Assembly (NCBI RefSeq): GCF_003086895.1
Contig: NZ_CP026004.1
Location: 498,084 to 562,083, forward strand
Source of the DNA: Stenotrophomonas sp. ESTM1D_MKCIP4_1
Lineage (GTDB): Bacteria; Pseudomonadota; Gammaproteobacteria; Xanthomonadales; Xanthomonadaceae
Reading direction: 5' to 3'
Length of the DNA: 64,000 bases
The translations under genes were made by a program, and so were the position numbers. Shown one piece after another: positions 34,761 to 43,226 of the stretch. The notes under the pieces are model-generated. The model did not search any database. It was not told where the DNA came from and saw only the letters and a program-made list of their open reading frames with translations. How positions within the stretch are numbered: position 1 is the stretch's first letter; every line of letters begins with the position of its first letter.

Positions 34761-36872
34761 TCACCACACCTTGACCCGCTTGTCCGGGGCCAGGTACAGC
34801 TTCTGGCCTTCCTTCACTTCAAACGCCGGGTACCAGGCATCGATGTTGCGCACGGTCAGTGCACGGTACTGGCCCGGTGCATGCACGTCGGTCAGCAGGC
34901 CATTGCGCAGTGCCTGCTCGCGGCTCTTGCTGCGCCACGCCTGTGCGAAGCCGAGGAAGAAACGCTGGTCGGGGGTGAAGCCTTCCAGGGTCTGGCCCGG
35001 CTTGCCCTGCAGCGACAGCTGGTAGGCATCGTAGGCGGTGCCCAGGCCGGCCACGTCGGCGATGTTCTCGCCCAGGGTCAGCTTGCCGTTGACGTGCACG
35101 CCGGGGAACGGCTCGTAGCTGCTGAACTGCGCGGCCAGTGCGTCGCCGGCAGCGTTGAACTGCTTGAGGTCTTCAGCCGTCCACCAGTTGTGCAGCTTGC
35201 CGGTTTCATCGAACAGCGCGCCGGCATTGTCGAAGCCGTGGCTGATCTCGTGGCCGATCACCGCACCGATGGCACCGTAGTTCACCGCGTCGTCGGCGGC
35301 GCCGTCGAAGAACGGCGGCTGCAGGATCGCGGCGGGGAACACCAGGCGGTTCTCCAGCGGCACGTTCATCGCGTTGATGGTCTGCGGCAGCATGGCCCAC
35401 TCGCTGTGGTCCACCGGCTTGCCCAGCTTGGCGATGTTGCGCTCGTACTCGAACCGTTCGGCGCGCTGCGCGTTGCCCAGCGGATCATCACGGCGGATCT
35501 CCAGGCCGGTGTAGTCGCGCCACTTTTCCGGGTAGCCCATGCCCACGGTCAGGCCGGCCACCTTGGCCTTGGCGTGTGCCTTGGTCTGCGGCGACATCCA
35601 GGCCAGGGCGTCGATGCGCTTGGCGAAGGCGGCGATGATGTTCTTCGCCATTTCGTCAGCACGTTCCTTGGTTTTCGCGTCGAAGTGCTTTTCCACATAG
35701 CGCTTGCCGATGGCTTCACCGACGGCGTGGTTGGCATCGTCCACCGCACGCTTCCAGCGCTCGCTCTGCTGCGGGGTGCCGCTCAGCGCGGTGCCGTGGA
35801 AGGCGAAGCGGGCGTCGGCGAACTTCTTCGGCAGGTAGGCGGCGGCGCGGTCGAGTGCGTGGAAGGCCAGGTAATCCTTCCACACGTCCAGCGGTTCGGT
35901 GGCCACCAGCCTGGACAGCCCGGCCACGGCCTTGGGCTGCCACACGATGAAGTCCTGCTGCTGGCCCAGCTTGGCTGCGTCCAGGAACGCGGCCCAGTCC
36001 ATGCCCGGTGCCTTCGCGTTGAAGTCCGCCTGCGTCCACGGGTTGGCGCCCAGGGTCACGTTGTTGGTTTCTTCCTGGCTGGCGTGGGCCTGGGCGATCT
36101 TCGTTTCCAGCGCGAGGATGCGCTGCGCCTTGCCGGCCGGATCGGCCACGCCGGCCAGCTGCAGCACCTGCGCGATGTACGCCTGGTACTGCTTGCGCAG
36201 TTCGGCCATGCGGCCATCGCCGAGGTAGAAATCGCGGTCGGGCATGCCCAGCCCGCCCTGCACCAGGTACGGCGCGGTACGGTCCGGCTGCAGCATGTCC
36301 ACCGACACCCACAGGCCGAACAGGTGGTCGGTGTAGAAATTGGTGGCGTTGAGCAGATCGACGTCGGCGCGCATGTCGCCGCCCAGCGCACGTGCCAGGC
36401 CGGCCTTGTCGGCGATGCCGCCGATGGCAGCCAGCTGCGGCTGCACGGGCGCCAGGCCGCGCTTCTCGATGCCGGCCTCGTCCATGAACGCGGCGTAGTA
36501 ATCGCCGATGAGCTTGTCATCGCCGCTGGCCTGCGCATTGCCGGCCGCGCCTTCCAGGATCGCGCGGGTGTCGGCCTGGGTCTTTTCGGCGATGACATTG
36601 AAGCTGCCAAAGCGCGAGCGGTCGGCCGGAATCTCGGTGTTCTTCACCCAGGTGCCGTTGGCGAAGCCGAAGAAGTCGTCGCCGGCGGCGATGCTGCGGT
36701 CCATGCCGCTGGCATCGAAGCCGAAGCTGCCCAGCATCGGCTTGGCCGGGGCAGGGGTGGCATCGGCCGGTGCGGCGGTGCCGGCGGCCGGTTCGGCGGG
36801 GCGATCGCAGGCGGCCAGGGACAGGCTGGCGACGATGGCCAGCGCCAGGGTGGGACGACGCAGCTTGGACAT
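34761..36872 (-). CDS. M13-family zinc metallopeptidase lipoprotein (PepO/neprilysin-like)
   Basis: A 703-residue endopeptidase of the neprilysin family. The lipoprotein signal is about 1-22 (ALAIVASLSLAAC, lipidated Cys22). An M13 N-terminal domain follows, then the catalytic domain with His541-Glu542-Ile-Ser-His545 (GHEISHGFD) and the third zinc ligand Glu602 in GENIADVAGL. The substrate-binding NAMNVP stretch also fits. Length is normal for M13. The start at 36872 has AGAAG upstream and gives the signal; the longer in-frame form is implausible. It should act on peptides at the cell envelope. Confidence 0.92.
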   Translation of the reverse strand: MSKLRRPTLALAIVASLSLAACDRPAEPAAGTAAPADATPAPAKPMLGSFGFDASGMDRSIAAGDDFFGFANGTWVKNTEIPADRSRFGSFNVIAEKTQADTRAILEGAAGNAQASGDDKLIGDYYAAFMDEAGIEKRGLAPVQPQLAAIGGIADKAGLARALGGDMRADVDLLNATNFYTDHLFGLWVSVDMLQPDRTAPYLVQGGLGMPDRDFYLGDGRMAELRKQYQAYIAQVLQLAGVADPAGKAQRILALETKIAQAHASQEETNNVTLGANPWTQADFNAKAPGMDWAAFLDAAKLGQQQDFIVWQPKAVAGLSRLVATEPLDVWKDYLAFHALDRAAAYLPKKFADARFAFHGTALSGTPQQSERWKRAVDDANHAVGEAIGKRYVEKHFDAKTKERADEMAKNIIAAFAKRIDALAWMSPQTKAHAKAKVAGLTVGMGYPEKWRDYTGLEIRRDDPLGNAQRAERFEYERNIAKLGKPVDHSEWAMLPQTINAMNVPLENRLVFPAAILQPPFFDGAADDAVNYGAIGAVIGHEISHGFDNAGALFDETGKLHNWWTAEDLKQFNAAGDALAAQFSSYEPFPGVHVNGKLTLGENIADVAGLGTAYDAYQLSLQGKPGQTLEGFTPDQRFFLGFAQAWRSKSREQALRNGLLTDVHAPGQYRALTVRNIDAWYPAFEVKEGQKLYLAPDKRVKVW

Positions 36873-37160
36873 GAACTTCTCTTGCGGCGGGAAAACCCCA
36901 AGTCTAATCCCCTGCGCGTGTGCTGACCGCGCCGCCAAGGGGGCCGCGCTGTGCGCGATCTGGCTGAACACGGGCCGGCGATCTTCACGCCGTCACCGAC
37001 GTGGTGCATGCTGCATCCCAGAGAGCGGTGCGGCCATGGGGAAGATGGCGCACCGCACAGACCCAGGCGTCAAGAATGCCGATCTGCGGCCGCTCTGGTC
37101 GGGGATGTGGAGGAATCGTTCGCGCATGAAGCCAGTCGTCTGCACAGGGAACACCGACCG

Positions 37161-40112
37161 ATGCCAGCGTTGAAGCACGCTCTGGCCCGGCCCTTGCGCG
37201 CCATCACCTGGGGCGGCGTTGCCGTGGGTGTGCTGCTGGCGGTGGTGCTGGCGGTGATGCTGACCAACGACTACCAGCGGCGGCTGGAAGCTGCGCAGCG
37301 GCAGAGCCGTGCCATGGCTGTGGGCACCGAGCGGCTGCTGGCAATGGAACTGCGCAACCTGGAGCGGGCGATGGGTGGCATTGCCGCCGATGCCGCTGAG
37401 CTGTTCCGGCGCGTGCCGGCACAGGCGCCGGCGCTGCTGGATGCTGCGATCAGCGGCGTTCTGGGCCGCCACGCGGAACTGGAAAGCATCGTCGTGCTGG
37501 ATGCCTATGGTCGTGCGCTCACCGCTGGCAAGGGCGATCTGCAGTTGCCGCTGTGGAGCGACCCGCAGCGGCGAGGGCAGGGCAGTGCGCTGTACCTGGG
37601 CCCACCGCAGCAGGCCATCGACGGCCGCTGGGTGATGCCGCTGGCGCTGCCGATGGAAGGCGACCGCTGGTTGCTGGCGCGGCTGCGCTGCGATGAACTG
37701 CAGCGCATCGTGGGTGGGCTGGACGTCGGCAGCCATGGGCTGGTGTCGATCAGCGACCGGGATGGCGCCATGCTGGCCCGCGTCCCCGACCCGCAGGGCA
37801 CGGTTGGCCGCCGCTACACGCTGCCGGGGCGCGATCTGCTGGGCCGCGCGGCTGTGGTCGAGCTGGGCAGCATCCCCGGTGCGGTGGATGGCGTGCCGCG
37901 CATTTCCACCATCAGCACGCTGCAGCGCAGCCCGTTGGCGGTGCAGGTGGGATTGGCCGACCAGGACGTGCTGGCGCCGTGGTGGCCTTACCTGCACGCG
38001 GCGGTGGCCATCATGCTGGCCTACACCGGCGTGCTGCTGGTGCTGCTGTACGCGGTGCGCCGCAGTACCCGCAGCCAGCAGTCGATGGCCGAAGAGCTGC
38101 GCACCGGCCACGCGGAACTGGGCCTGGCCCACCAGGCCGGCCGGGTCTGCACCTGGCACGTGGACGAGGATGCGGCACTGCTGCACTGGTCGCCCCTGGC
38201 CCGCGAGATCTTCGGCCTGCAGACCGATGCCATGCCGGTGGCCGAGTTCTTCCACCGCGTGCACCACGAGGACAGCGAGCGCCTGCAACGTGCGTTCAAC
38301 CAGGCGTTTGCCGGTGATGAAGTGCTGGACGAGGAATTCCGCCTGGTGCTGCCCGGTGGCCAGGTGCGCTGGGTGGCCGCGCGCGGTCAGCGGGTGGAAG
38401 TGGCCGACCGCCAGCGCCGCATGATCGGCGCGTTGACCGACCAGACCGAGCGCTACCGGGCGCGCGAACAGATGAGCCAGGCAGAGCGCCGCTTCCGCCT
38501 GCTGTTCGACCGCAACCCGGCACCGTTCTGGGTATTCGACCCGGACACCCTGCGTTTCCTCGAGGTCAACCACGCGGCAGTGGTGCAGTACGGCTACAGC
38601 CGCGAGGAATTCCTGGCGATGAGCATCCTCGACATCCGCCCGCGCGAAGGCTGGGACGAGGTGAAGGGGGCGATCGCACGGGCCCGCGTGGGCGAGATGC
38701 AGGACGCCACGGTGCGCATGCACCGGCGCCGGGATGGCAGCGTGTTTGAAGTGCGTACGCACCTGTCCCGGTTGGACTTCGATGGCCAGCCGGCGTGCCT
38801 GGTGCTGGCCGAGGATGTCAGTGAGCGGCTGGCCTATGAACGCGACCTGGCCTACCGGGCGCGGCACAACCCGGATACCGGCCTGCTGACCGTGCGCGCG
38901 CTGACCGAGCAGCTGGACGCGCAGGAGAGCGCGTACACCATCGCCTACGTGCAGTTGCGCGGCCTGCAGCTGGTGGCCGATACGCTGGGCCGCGAGATCG
39001 GCGATGCCGTGCTGCAGTCGATGGCGCTGCGCCTGGGCGGGCTGGGAGCGCGCTTCGGCACGCTGGCCTTCCAGCCGGCGGAAGATTTCGTGCTGGCCAT
39101 TGGTGGCGAACACACCGCACAGCGGGCCTTGGACGACCTGCTGCAGATCGTGTCGGCACCGATGCGCGGCAAGGATTCGCTGCACCAGTTCGAGCCGCGT
39201 ATCGGCGTGGCGGTGCATGCGGTGGGCGATGGCCACACTGCCGAACAGGTGATCGGCATGGCGGCGCAGGCCGCGCATGCCGCGCGCGCCGAAGGCAACG
39301 TGATTGCCTGGTTCGATACCGCCGTGACCACCCGCCTGGCCGATCGCCTGCGCCTGGCCGCGCGCATCCACGCTGCCATCGACAACGAGTTCCAGCTGTA
39401 TTTCCAGCCGATCCGCCATGCCAGCGATGGCAGCCCGGCGGCGCTGGAGGCGCTGCTGCGCTGGCCGCAGGCCGATGGCAGCTTCATCCCGCCCAGTGAG
39501 TTCATCCAGCTGTGCGAGGACACCGGGCTGATCCTGGCGCTGGGGCGCTGGGTGATCCGCGCGGCGGCGCAGGCGCAACGGCGCCTGGTGGACGCGGGCT
39601 GGGGCGAACTGTCGATTGCGGTGAACGTGTCGGCGGTGCAGTTCTTCAACAGCGATCTGGTGGCCGAATTCACCCGCGCGCAGAAAGAGTTCGGCCTGGC
39701 CCGGGGCGCACTGCACGTGGAACTGACCGAAAGCAGCCTGATGCGCAAGCCGGCGCAGGCGATGCAGACCATGCAGCGCCTGCACGAGCAGGGCATCAGC
39801 GTGTCGCTGGATGATTTCGGTACCGGCTATTCCAGCATGTCCTACCTGCAGCACCTGCCGCTGGACATCCTGAAGATCGACCGCAGCTTCGTGGCCGATG
39901 TGGAAACCAACCCCCGCAATGCCTCGATCTGCCGCGCGCTGCTGTCGCTGGGCCACAGCATGGGGCTGACGATCATCGCCGAGGGCGTGGAAACCCCGGG
40001 CCAGCTGAACTGGCTGGCCGCGCATGGGTGCGACCAGGTGCAGGGCTATCTGCTGGGGCGCCCGGCGCCGCTGGAGCAGATCATCGATTCGTTGGATGAG
40101 GTGGTGGCCTAG
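37161..40112 (+). CDS. PAS-PAS-GGDEF(degenerate)-EAL c-di-GMP phosphodiesterase
   Basis: A 983-residue membrane protein. TM1 is about 17-36, a periplasmic sensor (Cache-like) spans about 40-280 and TM2 is about 283-304. Two PAS domains lie at about 315-440 and 455-575, a GGDEF-like domain at about 580-720 and an EAL domain at about 735-975. The GGDEF signature is lost (the equivalent stretch reads FQPAEDFVLAIGG), so no cyclase activity is expected. The EAL domain is intact (LEALLRW near 762, DDFGTGYSS, AEGVETPGQ). The likely role is hydrolysis of c-di-GMP under control of the periplasmic and PAS inputs. The ATG at 37161 follows AGGGA; longer forms read through noncoding DNA. Confidence 0.9.
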   Translation: MPALKHALARPLRAITWGGVAVGVLLAVVLAVMLTNDYQRRLEAAQRQSRAMAVGTERLLAMELRNLERAMGGIAADAAELFRRVPAQAPALLDAAISGVLGRHAELESIVVLDAYGRALTAGKGDLQLPLWSDPQRRGQGSALYLGPPQQAIDGRWVMPLALPMEGDRWLLARLRCDELQRIVGGLDVGSHGLVSISDRDGAMLARVPDPQGTVGRRYTLPGRDLLGRAAVVELGSIPGAVDGVPRISTISTLQRSPLAVQVGLADQDVLAPWWPYLHAAVAIMLAYTGVLLVLLYAVRRSTRSQQSMAEELRTGHAELGLAHQAGRVCTWHVDEDAALLHWSPLAREIFGLQTDAMPVAEFFHRVHHEDSERLQRAFNQAFAGDEVLDEEFRLVLPGGQVRWVAARGQRVEVADRQRRMIGALTDQTERYRAREQMSQAERRFRLLFDRNPAPFWVFDPDTLRFLEVNHAAVVQYGYSREEFLAMSILDIRPREGWDEVKGAIARARVGEMQDATVRMHRRRDGSVFEVRTHLSRLDFDGQPACLVLAEDVSERLAYERDLAYRARHNPDTGLLTVRALTEQLDAQESAYTIAYVQLRGLQLVADTLGREIGDAVLQSMALRLGGLGARFGTLAFQPAEDFVLAIGGEHTAQRALDDLLQIVSAPMRGKDSLHQFEPRIGVAVHAVGDGHTAEQVIGMAAQAAHAARAEGNVIAWFDTAVTTRLADRLRLAARIHAAIDNEFQLYFQPIRHASDGSPAALEALLRWPQADGSFIPPSEFIQLCEDTGLILALGRWVIRAAAQAQRRLVDAGWGELSIAVNVSAVQFFNSDLVAEFTRAQKEFGLARGALHVELTESSLMRKPAQAMQTMQRLHEQGISVSLDDFGTGYSSMSYLQHLPLDILKIDRSFVADVETNPRNASICRALLSLGHSMGLTIIAEGVETPGQLNWLAAHGCDQVQGYLLGRPAPLEQIIDSLDEVVA

Positions 40113-40135
40113 AAAGACGCGTTCAGATGAAGGCG

Positions 40136-40221
40136 GTAGAGTCGACTGCCAGTCGACTGCTCTTCGCATGAATCCACAACATCCGCGCTGCGCGCGGAAG
40201 TCGACTGACAGTCGACTCTAC
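40136..40221. repeat. SMAG palindrome pair
   Basis: GTAGAGTCGACTGCCAGTCG... and the inverse ...AGTCGACTGACAGTCGACTC + TAC, lying between the convergent EAL and LysR genes. Confidence 0.85.
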
Positions 40222-40242
40222 CGTGACAGCCCCTGCGGGGCG

Positions 40243-41124
40243 TCACACCCCCGCATCCATCAGGTAATCGATGAAGCTGCGCACCTTCGGGGCGAGGTGG
40301 CTGCGGCTGGTGTAGACAGCGAAGATGCCGATCATGGGCACGTCCCATTCCGGCAGTACGCGCACCAGGCGGCCATCGGCGAGGGCATCTTCCAGCAGGA
40401 AATCCGGCTGCAGGACCACCCCCATGCCCGCGATGGCCGCTTCGCGCAGCACATCGCCGTTGTTGGCCTGCAGGATGCTGTTCACCGTCACCCGCGTTTC
40501 GCCACCGGGCCCCTGCAGCGGCCACTGGTTGCCCGAGGCCCAGTAGCTGTAGCCCAGGCAGTCGTGCTGTTCCAGTTCCTGCGGGGTGTGCGGTGTACCG
40601 CGCGCGGCCAGGTACGACGGTGCGGCGCACAGGCTGATGCGGGCCTGGCCCAGCCGCCGCGCGATCAGCGCCGGGCTCGGCTCGCGGGTGATGCGGATGG
40701 CCACGTCGTAGCCTTCCTCCACCATGTCCACCAGACGGTCGGACAGCGCAATGTCCAGTTCCACCTGCGGGTAGCGCTGGCGATAGCCGGCCAGCAGCGG
40801 GCCCAGGCGGGCGATGCCCCAGCTGACCGGTGCATTGATGCGCAGCGTGCCCGATGGTTCCAGCGCTTGTGCGCCGATGCTCGCTTCCAGCGCGTCGAAC
40901 TCAGCCAGCAGGCGCACGCACTGTGCGTAGTAGGCCGCGCCCGCACTGGTCGGGCTGACACGCCGTGTGGTGCGGTGGAGCAGGCGGGTGGAGAGGCGCT
41001 TTTCCAGTGCGGCCACCTGCCGGGTCACCCCGGCCGTGGACATGTCCAGTACCTGGGCGGCGGCACTGAAGCCATTGCGTTCGACCACCGTGACGAACAC
41101 GCGCATTGCATCCAGGGTGTCCAT
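40243..41124 (-). CDS. LysR-family transcriptional regulator
   Basis: A 293-residue LysR protein. The DNA-binding domain covers about 1-60 (MDTLDAMRVFVTVVERNGFSAAAQVLDMSTAGVTRQVAALE as parts of the HTH), and the effector domain runs from about 90 (GTLRINAPVSWGIARLGPLL). It includes LVDMVEEGYDVAIRI, again the CrgA-like branch. An AAGG Shine-Dalgarno lies before the ATG at 41124. It is divergent from the DoxX/DODA/esterase operon, with a strong dyad in the 95-bp gap, so that operon and its own gene are the expected targets. Confidence 0.9.
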   Translation of the reverse strand: MDTLDAMRVFVTVVERNGFSAAAQVLDMSTAGVTRQVAALEKRLSTRLLHRTTRRVSPTSAGAAYYAQCVRLLAEFDALEASIGAQALEPSGTLRINAPVSWGIARLGPLLAGYRQRYPQVELDIALSDRLVDMVEEGYDVAIRITREPSPALIARRLGQARISLCAAPSYLAARGTPHTPQELEQHDCLGYSYWASGNQWPLQGPGGETRVTVNSILQANNGDVLREAAIAGMGVVLQPDFLLEDALADGRLVRVLPEWDVPMIGIFAVYTSRSHLAPKVRSFIDYLMDAGV

Positions 41125-41142
41125 TGTTTCGCCTTCTGCAAC

Positions 41143-41166
41143 AAATACGGTCAGATCATCGTATTT
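41143..41166. promoter_or_regulatory. Candidate LysR binding site (AAATACG-N10-CGTATTT)
   Basis: A perfect 7-bp dyad with a 10-base centre. It contains the T-N11-A type core of LysR sites, lies in the gap between the divergent LysR and DoxX genes and is far more AT-rich than the surroundings. Its position fits control of both directions. Confidence 0.7.
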
Positions 41167-41219
41167 ATCGGCCCCGACGAGCGCAATAAGCTGTGCCCAC
41201 TCCTTCCGAGGTGCCTGCC

Positions 41220-41630
41220 ATGTCCACCCCCTCCCGCTCGCTGTCACCGCTCGCTCCCTATGCCGCCACGCTGTTGCGGCTGGCACTGGGCGGCCTGTTC
41301 CTGGCCCACGGCCTGACCAAGCTGCTGGTGTTCACCCCGGCCGGCACTGCGGCGTATTTCCGGTCGCTGGGTCTGCCCGGTGCGTTGGGCTACTTCACCC
41401 TCGTGGCCGAGCTTGGCATCGCCACCGCCCTGCTGCTGGGCGTGTACGCGCGCTGGATCGGGCTGCTGGGCGTGCCGCTGCTGCTGGGCACCATCGTCAC
41501 CGTGCACGGCGCCAATGGTTTCAGCTTCGCCAATACCGGCGGCGGCTGGGAATACCCGGCTTTCTGGGCGCTGGCCCTGGTGGTGCTGTTCCTGCTGGGC
41601 GATGGCCGCTGGAGCCTGCGTTCGCGCTGA
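41220..41630 (+). CDS. DoxX-family membrane protein
   Basis: A 136-residue inner-membrane protein with four helices: LLRLALGGLFLAHGLTKLL, YFTLVAELGIATALLLG, LLGVPLLLGTIVTVHG and FWALALVVLFLLG. DoxX proteins are small quinone-linked or redox-associated membrane proteins of uncertain reaction. A GAGGTG Shine-Dalgarno precedes the ATG. It is the first gene of a three-gene unit with a ring-opening dioxygenase and an esterase, which suggests a role in aromatic or electrophile detoxification. Confidence 0.88.
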   Translation: MSTPSRSLSPLAPYAATLLRLALGGLFLAHGLTKLLVFTPAGTAAYFRSLGLPGALGYFTLVAELGIATALLLGVYARWIGLLGVPLLLGTIVTVHGANGFSFANTGGGWEYPAFWALALVVLFLLGDGRWSLRSR

Positions 41631-41660
41631 TCGTCCCCCGAAAGAATTCCTGGAGGTTCC

Positions 41661-42467
41661 ATGTCCCGCCTGCCTTCGCTGTACATCTCCCACGGTTCGC
41701 CGATGACGGCCCTGCATCCGGGCCAGGTCGGCGTGCGCCTGGCCGAGCTGGCCCGCGACCTGCCGACGCCGCGGGCGATCGTCATCGCTTCGGCGCATTG
41801 GCTGGCGCGCCAGCCGCTGGTTGGCGGCCATCCGCAGCCGCCCACCATCCACGATTTCGGCGGTTTCCCGCGCGAACTGTTCGAGCTGCAGTACCCGGCC
41901 CCGGGCGACCCGGCGCTGGCCGAAGACGTGGCCGGCCGCATCGCCGCTGCCGGGCTGCCGGTGGCCATCGATACGCAGCGTGGCCTCGACCACGGCGCGT
42001 GGGTGCCGCTGCGCCTGCTGCGCCCGCAGGCCGACATCCCGGTGGTGCCGGTCTCCATCCAGCCGATGCTGGGCCCACAGCACCAGTACGCGCTGGGCCG
42101 TGCGCTGGCGCCGCTGCGCGAACAGGGCGTGCTGCTGATCGGTTCGGGCAGCATCACCCACAACCTGCACGACTGGCGCGATTACCAGGATGGCAAGGAA
42201 GCGCCGTACGTGCGCCCCTTCATTGAATGGGTGGAACAGCGCCTGTCTGCCGACGACCGCGATGCGTTGTTCGACTACCGCCGCCAGGCGCCATTCGCCG
42301 AGCGCGCGCATCCCACCGATGAGCACCTGCTGCCGCTGTACTTCGCGATGGGCGCAGCCGGCGAGGGCGGGTTCGGTGCGCAGCGCATCGATGCGGGCAT
42401 CGACGCCGGCATGCTGGCGATGGATATCTACCGCTTCGATGGCAGCGCTGCGGCGGTGGCCGCATGA
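41661..42467 (+). CDS. DODA-type extradiol dioxygenase (YgiD/LigB-like)
   Basis: A 268-residue non-heme metal dioxygenase of the class III extradiol family; relatives open catechol-like rings, including L-DOPA. Candidate ligands and catalytic histidines are His11 (LYISHGSP), His46 (IASAHWL), the one in GLDHGAWVPLRLL, and the pair in SGSITHNLHDW. The last block, AHPTDEHLLPLYFAMGAAGE, is typical. There is no signal peptide. Its stop overlaps the esterase start (ATGA), so the two are coupled. The physiological substrate is unknown. Confidence 0.9.
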   Translation: MSRLPSLYISHGSPMTALHPGQVGVRLAELARDLPTPRAIVIASAHWLARQPLVGGHPQPPTIHDFGGFPRELFELQYPAPGDPALAEDVAGRIAAAGLPVAIDTQRGLDHGAWVPLRLLRPQADIPVVPVSIQPMLGPQHQYALGRALAPLREQGVLLIGSGSITHNLHDWRDYQDGKEAPYVRPFIEWVEQRLSADDRDALFDYRRQAPFAERAHPTDEHLLPLYFAMGAAGEGGFGAQRIDAGIDAGMLAMDIYRFDGSAAAVAA

Positions 42468-43117
42468 GCGCGGTGCTGCCGATGCTGGAACGGCCTGCGC
42501 AGGGCCGGGCCCAGGGACTGGTCGCGCTGCTGCATGGCGTGGGCAGCAACGAGCAGTCGCTGGCCGGCCTGGCGCAGGCGCTGGACCCGCGCCTGCACGT
42601 GCTGCTGCCGCGCGCACCGCTGGTGTTCGGCCCGCAGGCGTTTGGCTGGTTCACTGTGCGCTTCGGCGCGCAGGGGCCGGTGATCGACCCGGCCCAGGCC
42701 GAACAGTCGCGCCTGCTGCTGGGGGAGTGGCTGGCGGGGCAGCAGCAGCGGTTGGGCGTGGAAGCACGGCAGACCGTACTGGCCGGCTTCAGCCAGGGCG
42801 GCATCATGAGTGCCAGCGTTGCCCTCACTCAACCACAGCGGGTGAAGTCCTTCGGTGTGCTGTGCGGGCGCATCCTGCCGGAGATCGCCCCGCAGGTGCC
42901 GGCCGATATCGCCGATGCCGGGCTGGACGGTCTGCTGGTGCACGGCCATGCCGATGACAAGCTTCCCTATGCGCTGGCCGAAGCGGCTGCGCAGCGCCTG
43001 CAGGCGCTCGGCGTGGCCCACCAGCTGCGTGGCTACCCGGTGGGCCACACGCTGTCGGCGGACATGCAGCGGGACATCAACGGCTGGATGGAACAGCGTT
43101 TGCTGTCGCCGCACTGA
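42464..43117 (+). CDS. Carboxylesterase/phospholipase-type alpha/beta hydrolase
   Basis: A 217-residue serine hydrolase of the YpfH/carboxylesterase-2 type. LLHGVGSNE forms the oxyanion region. The nucleophile is Ser110 in GFSQGG. The acid is in VHGHADDKLPY and the base in YPVGHTLS. It is the size of a single-domain cytoplasmic esterase. It is the last gene of the DoxX-DODA-esterase unit, overlaps the dioxygenase by four bases and is followed by an intrinsic terminator at 43127. Confidence 0.9.
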   Translation: MSAVLPMLERPAQGRAQGLVALLHGVGSNEQSLAGLAQALDPRLHVLLPRAPLVFGPQAFGWFTVRFGAQGPVIDPAQAEQSRLLLGEWLAGQQQRLGVEARQTVLAGFSQGGIMSASVALTQPQRVKSFGVLCGRILPEIAPQVPADIADAGLDGLLVHGHADDKLPYALAEAAAQRLQALGVAHQLRGYPVGHTLSADMQRDINGWMEQRLLSPH

Positions 43118-43126
43118 CGCGCATTC

Positions 43127-43169
43127 ACACAGCAGGCCGCAGCGGGGGGCTGCTGTGTTAAGTTTTTTT
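43127..43169 (+). terminator. Intrinsic terminator of the DoxX-DODA-esterase operon
   Basis: ACACAGCAG...CTGCTGTGT forms a 9-bp stem around a GC-rich loop, followed by AAG and seven T residues (43163-43169). It lies 9 bp after the esterase stop. Confidence 0.85.
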
Positions 43170-43226
43170 CCAGTCTCCGGCGCACACCGGTTTTCCCGGC
43201 CCCCCGCGCCGCTTCCTGGAAGAAGC

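Noticed and set aside
34137..36926. Very long open frame (929 codons) on the plus strand opposite the M13 peptidase
   Set aside because: It is the antisense shadow of a strongly supported gene; long open frames on the opposite strand are common at this GC content, and no motif is visible in it.
36993..40169. Long minus-strand frame (1058 codons) opposite the PAS-EAL gene
   Set aside because: Antisense shadow; the plus strand carries complete EAL motifs and the minus frame is Gln/His/Arg-rich without domains.
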